64,000 bases of DNA from VBDM01 sp035651815 (GTDB taxonomy: Bacteria; Pseudomonadota; Gammaproteobacteria; Burkholderiales; SG8-39). This document shows positions 43,545 to 51,661 of the stretch, piece after piece; within the stretch, counting starts at the first letter, position 1, and each line of letters starts with the position of its first letter. A program made the translations under genes and the position numbers. Below the pieces are notes generated by a model. The model made no database searches and was not told the origin of the DNA. It was given only the letters and a program-made list of their open reading frames with translations. Location: NCBI GenBank assembly GCA_035651815.1, contig DASRFB010000124.1:16956-80955 (forward strand), written 5' to 3'.

Positions 43545-45509
43545 ATGCCGCTCGCCGCCCTCAGGCGCAAGCTCTTCGGCAAGCCGCTCGATCCCCTCGA
43601 CACCCGCACCCGGCACAACATCGCGCTCGTCGCGTTCTTCGCCTGGGTCGGGCTGGGCGCGGACGGCATCTCGTCCTCCTGCTACGGCCCGGAGGAGGCG
43701 TTCCGGGCGCTCGGCGACCACACGCACCTGGGCCTGTATCTCGCCATCGCGGTCGCGGTCACCGTGTTCATCATCGCGCTCGCGTACAACCAGGTGATCG
43801 AGCTGTTCCCGACGGGCGGCGGCGGCTATCGCGTCTCGACCCGGCTGCTGGGGCCTTACGCCGGCCTCGTGTCGGGCGCGGCGCTCGTCCTCGATTACGT
43901 GCTGACCATCGCCATCTCGATCGCGAGCGGCGTCGACGCGCTGTACTCGCTGCTGCCGCTCAGCCTCCAGCCCTACAAGCTGATCACCGAGGGGACGCTG
44001 ATCCTGGTCCTGACCGGGCTGAACCTGCGCGGCATGCGCGAGGCGATCACGGTCCTGCTGCCGATATTCCTGGGCTTCATCGTGACCCACGCCTTCCTCA
44101 TCGTCTACGGCGTGCTCACCCACGCGCCCGAGCTGCCGACGCTGGTGCCCGAGACCGTCTCGGAGACGTACGCCCTCGCCTCGCAGCTCGGGTGGACCGG
44201 CGTGGCCGCGCTGCTCTTACTCGCGTACTCACAGGGGGGCGGCACCTACACCGGCCTGGAAGCCGTCTCCAACAACGTGAACGTGCTCGCCGAGCCGCGC
44301 GTGCACACCGGCAAGGTGACGATGCTGTACATGGCGACGTCGCTCGCGTTCACGGCGGGCGGCATCGTGCTGCTGTACCTGCTGTGGGACGCGAAGCCGG
44401 TCGAGGGCCAGACGCTCAACGCGGTCGCCTTCGGCTCGATCATCGAGAGCTTCGGCTGGGCGAGCCCGTGGATGAACCAGGCCGGCCTGGTCGTGGTGCT
44501 CGCGCTCGAGGCCGGGCTGCTGTTCGTCGCCGCGAATACCGGCTTCCTCGGCGGCCCGGCGGTGCTCGCGAACATGTCGTTCGACTCGTGGGTCCCGCAC
44601 AAATTCCGGTATCTGTCGGCGCGCCTGGTGACCGAGAACGGCATCCTGGTCATGGGCGTCGCGGCGCTCGGCATCCTGCTGTGGACCGACGGCAGCGTGT
44701 CCACGCTGGTCGTCCTCTACAGCATCAGCGTGTTCCTCACCTTCGCCATCTCGCTCTTCGGCCTGTGCGTGTACTGGGGATGGCACCGGCGCGAGCGCCA
44801 CTGGCTGCGGCGCCTGCTGCTGTCGGCCGCGGGATTCGTCGTCTGCGCCGGCATCCTGCTCATGCTCATGGCGCAGAAGTTCCTCGAGGGCGGCTGGCTG
44901 ACGGCGCTGATCATCGGCGCGATCGTCGGCGTCTGCATCGCCATCCGCATGCACTACAACTGGACGCGGCAGCAGATCCGCAAGCTCGATGCGCAGTACG
45001 CCGATCTGCCGTTCGGCAGCGTCGCCACGGCGCCCAAGCCCGATCCGGGCCAGCCGACCGCGGTGTTCCTCGTCGGCTCCTCGCGCGGCGGCGGGATGCA
45101 CGCGCTGCTGTGGGTGCAGCGCATGTTCCCGAACCACTTCCGCAACTTCATCTTCGTCAACGCGCGCGCGGTCGACTCGCAGAGCTTCGGCGGACGCCAG
45201 CAGATGGACGCGATGGAGGTGGAGGCGAAGTCGGCGCTCGGCTACTTCGTCAACTACTGCAACAGCAAGGGCTGGGCGGCGAAATCGTATCTTTCGTTCG
45301 GGACCGATCCGATCGACGAGTTCACGCGGCTCGCGCAGCGCGTGCACGCGGAGTTCCCGAACAGCATCTTCTTCACGAGCAAGCTGGTGTTCGACAACGA
45401 GAACTGGTTCGTGCGCCTGCTGCACAACCAGGCGGCGACGGTGCTGCAGCGCAGATTCCACCTGCGCGGCATGCAGATGGTGATCCTGCCGATGAAGCTG
45501 TCGGTCTAG
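43545..45509 (+). CDS. KimA-like APC-superfamily transporter (candidate K+ importer)
   Basis: A 654-residue protein with about 12 membrane helices (residues 25-470) and a roughly 180-residue cytoplasmic C-terminal domain. It resembles Bacillus KimA (YdaO), a proton-coupled potassium importer: GADGISSSCYGPEEAF with Asp40 and Tyr47 at KimA spacing, LVLDYVLTIAIS with Asp117-Tyr118, TGLEAVSNN with Glu239, AANTGF, and the C-terminal LLHNQAATVLQRRF matching the KimA end. General automated calls would be amino-acid permease. Potassium specificity is inferred from these conserved positions, not shown. Preceded by a TPR gene; convergent with a receiver-domain gene. Confidence 0.85.
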   Translation: MPLAALRRKLFGKPLDPLDTRTRHNIALVAFFAWVGLGADGISSSCYGPEEAFRALGDHTHLGLYLAIAVAVTVFIIALAYNQVIELFPTGGGGYRVSTRLLGPYAGLVSGAALVLDYVLTIAISIASGVDALYSLLPLSLQPYKLITEGTLILVLTGLNLRGMREAITVLLPIFLGFIVTHAFLIVYGVLTHAPELPTLVPETVSETYALASQLGWTGVAALLLLAYSQGGGTYTGLEAVSNNVNVLAEPRVHTGKVTMLYMATSLAFTAGGIVLLYLLWDAKPVEGQTLNAVAFGSIIESFGWASPWMNQAGLVVVLALEAGLLFVAANTGFLGGPAVLANMSFDSWVPHKFRYLSARLVTENGILVMGVAALGILLWTDGSVSTLVVLYSISVFLTFAISLFGLCVYWGWHRRERHWLRRLLLSAAGFVVCAGILLMLMAQKFLEGGWLTALIIGAIVGVCIAIRMHYNWTRQQIRKLDAQYADLPFGSVATAPKPDPGQPTAVFLVGSSRGGGMHALLWVQRMFPNHFRNFIFVNARAVDSQSFGGRQQMDAMEVEAKSALGYFVNYCNSKGWAAKSYLSFGTDPIDEFTRLAQRVHAEFPNSIFFTSKLVFDNENWFVRLLHNQAATVLQRRFHLRGMQMVILPMKLSV

Positions 45510-45514
45510 CCGGC

Positions 45515-45889
45515 CTACGCGGGCCGCGGCGAGTCGAGCTCGCTCGCGAAGAACGCGACGATGCCGGTCGCGAAGTGGCGCTTGGCGATGTAGCCGTCGG
45601 CGCCCGCGGCGCGGGCGGCGGCGCGGAAATCGTCAGACTCGTTGAGCGAAACCACCACCACGCGCACGTCGGGCTCGATGGCCTTGATGTGGCGCACCGC
45701 CGCCAGCCCGCCCGTGCCGGGCATGTTGATGTCCATGATGATCACGTCGGGCCGGTCGCTCAGGACCGCCTTCACGGCGTCGGCGCCATTGCCCGCCGTG
45801 GCGACGGCGACGACTGCCTCGAGCTCCGAGAGAAAGCGGCTCGCGGCGCGTATGAAGTACGGGCTGTCGTCGACGAGAAGTACCTTCAT
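45515..45889 (-). CDS. Single-domain response regulator (receiver only)
   Basis: A 124-residue CheY-like receiver: MKVLLVDDSPYF, phosphoacceptor Asp53 in VIIMDINMPGTGG, the switch Ser in VVSLNES, and Lys in GYIAKRHF. No output domain. The frame is open to 46000 with ATGs at 45961 and 46000. The upstream codons use fewer G/C third positions and precede the receiver fold, so I start at 45889. It may act as a phosphate sink or partner for the hybrid kinase encoded nearby. The DNA just upstream holds several palindromes. Confidence 0.85.
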   Translation of the reverse strand: MKVLLVDDSPYFIRAASRFLSELEAVVAVATAGNGADAVKAVLSDRPDVIIMDINMPGTGGLAAVRHIKAIEPDVRVVVVSLNESDDFRAAARAAGADGYIAKRHFATGIVAFFASELDSPRPA

Positions 45890-45971
45890 CGGTCCCCGGT
45901 CAGCCGCGGATTCGACGGCGTCCGCGAGGCTGGTTTTGCGTGCAGTTTCAGTGCGTTCCATTGACGTCGTC

Positions 45972-46041
45972 AGGGTATCTCGGACACCCTCGACGGCCAA
46001 TCGGGCGCCTCCCGAAACCCGGGTTCGAAATACCCTAGGGT
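45972..46041. repeat. Cluster of short palindromes upstream of the receiver gene
   Basis: Three inverted repeats within 70 bases: AGGGT-N9-ACCCT (45972-45990), AACCCGGGTT (46016-46025) and ACCCTAGGGT (46032-46041). The first and third share the AGGGT/ACCCT half-site. They lie between the LuxR-type regulator gene and the receiver gene, outside clear coding sequence, and could be operator sites. Confidence 0.4.
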
Positions 46042-46063
46042 GCCGAACGGCGGATACGAGGCG

Positions 46064-46714
46064 TTACTTTTCCGCGCTGATGAGACCGATGCGGATGGCG
46101 TAGCGCACCAGGCCGGCGACGTCGTGGATCTCGAGGCGCTCCATGAGCTGTGTGCGGTGCGTCTCCACCGTCTTCACGCTGACTCCCATGCGATACGCGA
46201 TCTCCTTGGTCGACAGGCCCTCGGCGATCATCTGCAGCACCTCGCGCTGACGCGGGGTGAGCTGCTCGGCCGGGTGCTTGTCCCCGCCCGGCCGCAGAAC
46301 GTAGCTCTCGACCACCTGCTTCGAGACGGCCGGGCTCAGGTACACCTCTCCGCGCATCACCGCCTGCAGCGCGATGCCGAGCTCGGCGGTGGCCGCGTCC
46401 TTCATCAGGTAGCCGGAGGCGCCGGCGCGAATCGCCTGCTGCACGTAGTCGCCGGTTCCGTGCATCGAGAGAATGACGACACGCGTGCCGGGAAAGTCGC
46501 GCTTGATCTGGATCGTCGTCTCGAGGCCGTTCAGGTCCTTCATCGCGATGTCCATCAGCACGACGTCGGGCTGCTGCGACTTCAACTGCGCGAGCGCCTC
46601 GCGGCCGTTGCTGGCCTCGCCGACGACGGCGTATCCTTCCATGCCGTCGAGCAGCGAGCGGATGCCGGCCCGCACCAGCGTGTGATCGTCAACGAGCAGT
46701 ACTCGAACCGGCAT
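46064..46714 (-). CDS. NarL/FixJ-family response regulator
   Basis: A 216-residue regulator: receiver domain with Asp55 in VVLMDIAMKDLNG and Lys in YLMKDAA, then a LuxR-type helix-turn-helix (about 150-205; LTPRQREVLQMIAEGLSTKE and VSVKTVETHRTQLMERL). It begins 26 bases inside the end of the histidine kinase gene, so the two form a translationally coupled pair. The regulon is unknown; the palindromes about 25-90 bases beyond its stop are possible sites for it. Confidence 0.93.
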   Translation of the reverse strand: MPVRVLLVDDHTLVRAGIRSLLDGMEGYAVVGEASNGREALAQLKSQQPDVVLMDIAMKDLNGLETTIQIKRDFPGTRVVILSMHGTGDYVQQAIRAGASGYLMKDAATAELGIALQAVMRGEVYLSPAVSKQVVESYVLRPGGDKHPAEQLTPRQREVLQMIAEGLSTKEIAYRMGVSVKTVETHRTQLMERLEIHDVAGLVRYAIRIGLISAEK

Positions 46715-47858
46715 TGTCGTTCCTCCGGGCCCTGCGCGCGCGCGGGGGCGCGAAACGAAGCGGGAATTCGGCGACGATGGTCGTGCCTTCGGCCGGGCGC
46801 GAGCTGACGTTCAGCCTGCCGCCCGCGAGGCCGACGCGCTCCTGCATGCCCAGCAATCCGAGGCTGCCGCGCGCGATCGCCTCGCGCGTCGCCGCCGCCA
46901 CGTCGAAGCCGCGGCCGTCGTCGCGCACGCTCACGCGCAGCCGGTCGCCGTTGCGCCGGGCCTCGATCCAGGCGTTGCGGGCCTGCGCGTGGCGCACGAC
47001 GTTCGTCATCGCCTCCTGCACGAAGCGGAAGCACGCGGTCTCGAGCGCGGCCTCGAGGCGCTCGTTGAGCTCGTCGGCCTCGAACTCGGTGTGAAGGCCC
47101 GACGCGGCCGCCTGCCTGCCGATCTGCCAGCGCAAGGCCGCGACCAGCCCGAGGTCGTCGAGCTGCGAGGGCCGCAGGTTCAGCGACAGGTTGCGCACCT
47201 GGTCGAGGGCCTGATCGGTGATGAGCACGCATTCCTCGAGCGGCTGCCGCGCCTCGGGTCCGCAGCGGCGCATCGCGGATTGCAGATGCAGCTTCACGGC
47301 CGTGAGCGCCTGGCCGATCTCGTCGTGAAGCTCGCGTGCGATGTGACGACGCTCGCTCTCCTGCACCTCCAGCATGCGGCTCGAGAGCGACTGCAGCCTG
47401 AGGTTCGCCTCCTGCATCGCGCCGCGGTAGCGATTCTCGGATTCGCGCAGCTCCGACTCCGCGACCCGGCGGTCGCGCCGCTCGGTCGCCTCGCGCAGCT
47501 CGCGCTCGACCGCGGGCGCGAGGCGCGCGAGGCGGTCCTTGATCAGGTAGTCGTTGGCGCCGGCCTTCATCGCGTCCACGGCGACGTCTTCCCCGATGGT
47601 GCCGGAAACGACGATGAAGGGCATGTCGCGGCCGCTCCCGCGCACCAGCTTGAGCGCCTCGAGACCGGTGAACGATGGCATGCTGTAGTCGGCGATGACG
47701 AAGTCCCATTCGCGCCGCGACAGCGCGTCCTGCAGCGCCTGCGCGCTGTACACCCGTTCCGAGAGAAGCTCGTATCCGGCGCGCTTGAGCTCGGCGAGCA
47801 CCAGCGCGGCATCGTCCTCGGAATCCTCGACCAGCAGGACCCTCAGCTTTCCCGCCAT
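46689..47858 (-). CDS. Cytoplasmic hybrid histidine kinase (receiver + HisKA_3 + HATPase)
   Basis: A 389-residue soluble kinase with an unusual order: an N-terminal receiver domain (Asp57 in FVIADYSMPSFTG), a coiled-coil linker (about 115-160), a HisKA_3 dimerisation helix with the phosphoacceptor in ARELHDEIGQ (His178), and a C-terminal ATPase domain with NVVRHAQARNAWIEA and DDGRGFD. There is no membrane or PAS sensor, so input comes through phosphorylation of its receiver or another protein. It pairs with the overlapping NarL-type regulator. Upstream, 47859-47971 shows no gene. Confidence 0.93.
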   Translation of the reverse strand: MAGKLRVLLVEDSEDDAALVLAELKRAGYELLSERVYSAQALQDALSRREWDFVIADYSMPSFTGLEALKLVRGSGRDMPFIVVSGTIGEDVAVDAMKAGANDYLIKDRLARLAPAVERELREATERRDRRVAESELRESENRYRGAMQEANLRLQSLSSRMLEVQESERRHIARELHDEIGQALTAVKLHLQSAMRRCGPEARQPLEECVLITDQALDQVRNLSLNLRPSQLDDLGLVAALRWQIGRQAAASGLHTEFEADELNERLEAALETACFRFVQEAMTNVVRHAQARNAWIEARRNGDRLRVSVRDDGRGFDVAAATREAIARGSLGLLGMQERVGLAGGRLNVSSRPAEGTTIVAEFPLRFAPPRARRARRNDNAGSSTAR

Positions 47859-47971
47859 TCAGGCCTCGTATGGCAAGCCGCCCCCGGGGCGACGACGTCG
47901 TGCCCCGGTAAACAGCGAGAGCGGGATGTTCCATGCCGCGGCGGCTCCGCGGCCCAGTCGAGGGAAAACTC

Positions 47972-48047
<76 letters not shown>

Positions 48048-48058
48048 ACGCGGGCTGA

Positions 48059-48087
48059 ATTCTAACCTCAAAGGCCCCTCCCGACAA
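48059..48087 (-). promoter_or_regulatory. Sigma-70 promoter of tRNA-Ala
   Basis: On the minus strand: -35 TTGTCG (48082-48087), a 17-base spacer, and -10 TAGAAT (48059-48064), 11 bases before the mature tRNA. The rest of the 95-base gap (to 48142) shows nothing else. Confidence 0.72.
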
Positions 48088-48142
48088 CGCCGGCCGGCGC
48101 TAGTTTGGGGCGCTTCGGATTGATTTGCAATGGAATTCGGGC

Positions 48143-49081
48143 TCAGCGGCCGGCCGCTCGCGTGAGGCGGTCGAGGATCGCCTCCCACCCGGGTCCCTCG
48201 GGCGGCCGCTCGACGAGGATCGTCGCCGCGGCCGCCTCGTCCAGCCTTCGAAGCAGCGCGTACAGCTCGCGCGCGTAGCGCTGCGGGTCGGACGAGGCGC
48301 GCACCCACATCGCCGCGGTCGCGCCCGCGGGCGCCTCTTCGAACGCGAGCACGGCCGATTGGCGCGTCAGCGCGGGCTCGAGCTCGATGCGGCTCACGAG
48401 GCGCAGCGGATGACGCGGCGCGTAGTGGACCTCGAGCGTGCCGGACGCGCGCGGCGCGGCGGCGTCGCGCGGCCGCGGATCGGCGCCGATCGCCGCCGCG
48501 ATGTCGGCCGCGCCGATGCGTCCCGGGCGCAGCAGCACCGCATCCCCGCGCGACAGATCGACGATCGTCGATTCGATGCCGACCTCGCACGGCCCGCCGT
48601 CGATGACGAGGTCGACGTCCGTCCCGAGGTCGCGCCGCACGTGATCCGCGGTCGTCGGGCTCAGCTTGCCGAACCGGTTGGCCGACGGCGCGGCAATCCC
48701 GCCGCCGAAGGCGCGCAGCAGCTCGAGCGCGAGCGGATGGCCCGGCACGCGCACCCCGACGGTATCCTGCCCTCCCGTCACGCGCTCGTTCACCGTCGTC
48801 GCGCGCTTGAGGACGAGCGTGAGCGGTCCCGGCCAGAAGCGCTCGGCGAGCCTGTGCGCGTCGGCGGGAATGTCGCGCGCCCAGCGCCCGAGCAGCGACG
48901 CGTCGCCGATGTGGACGATCAGCGGGTGATCCGCGGGCCGGCCCTTCACGCGGTAGATGCGTGCGACGGCCGCTTCGTTGGACGCATCGCCGCCCAGCCC
49001 GTACACCGTCTCGGTCGGGAACGCGACCAGCCCGCCGCGCGCGAGGATCTCGACGGCGCGCGCTACAGGCTCTGGCGACAA
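48143..49081 (-). CDS. tsaC: L-threonylcarbamoyladenylate synthase (Sua5/TsaC family)
   Basis: Makes threonylcarbamoyl-AMP for the t6A37 modification of ANN-reading tRNAs. It is 312 residues: an N-terminal YrdC domain (about 1-195) with FPTETVYGLGGDA, the KGRPADHPLIVHI substrate loop and GIAAPSANRFGKLSPT. A C-terminal Sua5 domain follows (about 215-312), so it is the longer Sua5 type rather than the short E. coli TsaC. It lies 19 bases after purE on the same strand. Confidence 0.95.
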   Translation of the reverse strand: MSPEPVARAVEILARGGLVAFPTETVYGLGGDASNEAAVARIYRVKGRPADHPLIVHIGDASLLGRWARDIPADAHRLAERFWPGPLTLVLKRATTVNERVTGGQDTVGVRVPGHPLALELLRAFGGGIAAPSANRFGKLSPTTADHVRRDLGTDVDLVIDGGPCEVGIESTIVDLSRGDAVLLRPGRIGAADIAAAIGADPRPRDAAAPRASGTLEVHYAPRHPLRLVSRIELEPALTRQSAVLAFEEAPAGATAAMWVRASSDPQRYARELYALLRRLDEAAAATILVERPPEGPGWEAILDRLTRAAGR

Positions 49082-49100
49082 AGGGCTGCGCGCCTCGCGC

Positions 49101-49595
49101 TCAGGCCGGCAGCCGCGCGTTCTTCACGGCGTCGGCCTGCGCGCGGCGGAAATCCTGCAGGCGCTTCGCGAGCTTCTCGTCGGCGAGCGCCAGCATGGCG
49201 ACCGCGAACAGGCCGGCGTTGGCGGCGCCCGCGTCGCCGATGGCGAAGGTCGCGACCGGAATGCCCTTCGGCATCTGGACGATGGAGAGCAGCGAGTCGA
49301 GCCCCTGCAGGTGCTTGGAAGGCATGGGAACGCCGAGCACCGGCAGCGTCGTCTTCGCCGCCACCACGCCGGCGAGGTGCGCCGCGCCGCCGGCGCCCGC
49401 GATGAAGCACTTCGCGCCCTTCGCCGTGAGATCGTCGATCCACTGCTCGAGCGCCTCGGGCGTCCGATGCGCGGACAGCACGCGCGCCTCGTACGGCACC
49501 GAGAAGTCGGCGAGCTGTTTCGCGGCCTGCTGCATCACTTCCCAGTCGCTCGTGCTGCCCATGACGATGCCGACGAGCGGCGCGCTGCTGGCCAT
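49101..49595 (-). CDS. purE: N5-carboxyaminoimidazole ribonucleotide mutase PurE
   Basis: Rearranges N5-CAIR to CAIR in de novo purine synthesis. It is 164 residues with the class I signature VGIVMGSTSDWEVM, SAHRTPEAL and GAGGAAHLAGVVAAKTTLPVLGVP in separate segments. A strong GGGAGGGTG ribosome-binding site precedes the ATG; purC ends 4 bases upstream. purK is not seen in the window. Confidence 0.97.
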   Translation of the reverse strand: MASSAPLVGIVMGSTSDWEVMQQAAKQLADFSVPYEARVLSAHRTPEALEQWIDDLTAKGAKCFIAGAGGAAHLAGVVAAKTTLPVLGVPMPSKHLQGLDSLLSIVQMPKGIPVATFAIGDAGAANAGLFAVAMLALADEKLAKRLQDFRRAQADAVKNARLPA

Positions 49596-49599
49596 CTTT

Positions 49600-50505
49600 T
49601 CACCCTCCCAGTTTCTGTCCGGTCAATCGATACAGGGCCTCGCGGTACTTGTCGGAGGTCCTGGCGAGCACGTCGGGCGGCAGACGCGGCGCCGGCGGCT
49701 TCTTGTTCCAGTCGAGCGTCTCGAGGTAATCGCGCACGTACTGCTTGTCGTACGAAGGCGGGCTCGAGCCCGGCTGGTACTGGTCGGCCGGCCAGAAGCG
49801 CGAGGAGTCGGCCGTGAGCGCCTCGTCGATCAGCACCAGGCGCCCGGCATTGTCCAACCCGAACTCGAACTTGGTATCGGCGATGATGATGCCGCGCTCG
49901 CGCGCGTAATCGGCCGCCTCGCGGTAGAGCCGGATCGAGACGTCGCGCACCTGCCTCGCGAGATCGCGCCCGACGGTCTTCTCGACCTCATCGAAAGAAA
50001 TGTTCTCGTCGTGCGCGCCGATCTCGGCCTTCGTCGCCGGCGTGAAGATGACCTCGGGCAGCTTGTCGGCCTGCTTCAGGCCTTTCGGCAGCGGGATGCC
50101 GCACACGCTGCCGGTCGACTGGTAGTCTTTCCAGCCCGACCCGATCAGGTAGCCGCGCACCACCGCCTCGATCGGCAGCGGCCTGAGCTTGCGCACCACG
50201 ACCGAGCGCCCGCGCACCTGCGCCGCCTCGTGCTCGCCTTTCACCACCGATTCAGGTGTCGCGCCGTTCAGGTGGTTGGGAACGATGTGCGCGAGCTTGC
50301 CGAACCAGAAGTTCGACATGGCGTTCAGGACCCGGCCCTTGTCGGGGATCGGGTCCCGAAGGACGACATCGAACGCGGACAGCCGGTCGGTCGTGACGAT
50401 GAGCAGGCGATCGTTTCCGACGGCGTACATGTCGCGCACCTTGCCGCGACCGACGAGCGGCAGGCTCTGCAGACCCGATTCGTACAGCGGGGCCGGCGTG
50501 CTCAT
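49600..50505 (-). CDS. purC: Phosphoribosylaminoimidazole-succinocarboxamide synthase PurC
   Basis: SAICAR synthetase: joins aspartate to CAIR with ATP. It is 301 residues, the longer betaproteobacterial/yeast-like type. Landmarks are RGKVRDMYAVGNDRLLIVTT, DRLSAFDVVLRDPIPDKG, VVRGYLIGSGWKDYQ, IIIADTKFEFGLD and DEALTADSSRFWPADQY. The ATG shares its A with the fba stop (TGATG), so fba, purC, purE and tsaC form one tight run. Confidence 0.97.
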   Translation of the reverse strand: MSTPAPLYESGLQSLPLVGRGKVRDMYAVGNDRLLIVTTDRLSAFDVVLRDPIPDKGRVLNAMSNFWFGKLAHIVPNHLNGATPESVVKGEHEAAQVRGRSVVVRKLRPLPIEAVVRGYLIGSGWKDYQSTGSVCGIPLPKGLKQADKLPEVIFTPATKAEIGAHDENISFDEVEKTVGRDLARQVRDVSIRLYREAADYARERGIIIADTKFEFGLDNAGRLVLIDEALTADSSRFWPADQYQPGSSPPSYDKQYVRDYLETLDWNKKPPAPRLPPDVLARTSDKYREALYRLTGQKLGG

Positions 50506-51530
50506 CAGGCGGCCTGCTTCTCGAGCTCGGACCGGTACTTGCCCTGCGCCGCGAGGCTGTTCATGCGCGCGCGATGATAGAACGCGCGCTGCGCCGCGGC
50601 GACGTTGCCGGTCTGACCGCGCCAGGTCTTCAGCGCCGGGTTCTGCAGCGCCCGGCTGTACGAAAAGGTGAGCGGCCACGGCAGGCCCGGCATTTGCGCC
50701 ATCGCGTTCAGGTGCGCCGTCGCCGCCTCGTCGCTCTGCCCGCCCGAGAGGAACACCACGCCCGGGAGCGCCGCGGGGACGGTGCGCTTCAGGCATTTCA
50801 CCGTCAGCTCGGCCACCTCGTCGACGCTCGCCTGGCGGCCGCTGTCCTTCCCGGGGACCACCATCGACGCCTTGAGGATCGTGTGCTCGAGCGAGACGTT
50901 GTGCGCGCGCAGCGCGGCGAACAGCGCGGCGAGCGTGGCCTCGGTCGCCTCGAAGCAGCGCTCGATCGTGTGGTTGCCGTCGAGCAGCACCTCGGGCTCG
51001 ACGATCGGGACGATCGACTGCTCCTGGCAAAGCGCAGAGTAGCGCGCCAGCGCGTGCGCGTTCGCGTACAGGCAGGCGTGGGTCGGAATGCCGGGACCGA
51101 TGTTGATCACCGCTCGCCACTTGGCGAAGCGCGCGCCGAGCTTGAAGTACTCCTCGAGCCGGCCGCGCAGGCCGTCGAGCCCCTCCGTCACGACCTCGCC
51201 CGGTGCGAGCGCCAGGTTGTGCGTGCCCTTGTCGACCTTGATACCGGGGATGATGCCCTTCTTCTGCAGGTATTGGGGAAACGGCTCGTTCCCCGACACG
51301 GTGCTCTGGCGCAGCGTCTCGTCGAACAGGATCACGCCGCTCACGTAATCCTCGATGCCCTTGGTGGTGAACAGCAGATCGCGGTAAGCGCGGCGGCTCG
51401 GCTCGGTGCTCTCGACGCCGACCGACTTGAAGCGCTTCTCGCAGGTGCCGCTCGATTCGTCGGCGGCGAGCAGCCCTTTGCCGTTGGCGACCATGGCTGC
51501 GGCGGTCTTCGAAAGAAGATTGGTGTCCAT
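50505..51530 (-). CDS. Class I fructose-bisphosphate aldolase
   Basis: A 341-residue Schiff-base aldolase of glycolysis/gluconeogenesis, of the eukaryote-like class I type: KGLLAADESSGTCEKRF near the N-terminus, the phosphate- and substrate-binding KVDKGTHNLALAPGE, VEPEVLLDGNH and the Schiff-base lysine in HTILKASMVVPG (about residue 220), and VFLSGGQSDEAA. Betaproteobacteria more often carry a class II enzyme at this place, although class I forms are known there. The 131-base gap upstream (51531-51661) has a TAAAAT -10 candidate at 51597-51602 but no clear -35 box. Confidence 0.95.
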   Translation of the reverse strand: MDTNLLSKTAAAMVANGKGLLAADESSGTCEKRFKSVGVESTEPSRRAYRDLLFTTKGIEDYVSGVILFDETLRQSTVSGNEPFPQYLQKKGIIPGIKVDKGTHNLALAPGEVVTEGLDGLRGRLEEYFKLGARFAKWRAVINIGPGIPTHACLYANAHALARYSALCQEQSIVPIVEPEVLLDGNHTIERCFEATEATLAALFAALRAHNVSLEHTILKASMVVPGKDSGRQASVDEVAELTVKCLKRTVPAALPGVVFLSGGQSDEAATAHLNAMAQMPGLPWPLTFSYSRALQNPALKTWRGQTGNVAAAQRAFYHRARMNSLAAQGKYRSELEKQAA

Positions 51531-51661
51531 GCGACTTTCCTATGCTGGGTTCGCTGGTTTGGCTCGGGATTCGGAGTAACGCGCGGGAAGCGTGCGATTT
51601 TACCCGGCCCGCGACAGCGATGCCACGCCGGTCCGCGCCTTGCCCCGCAGCGCTTGGACCG

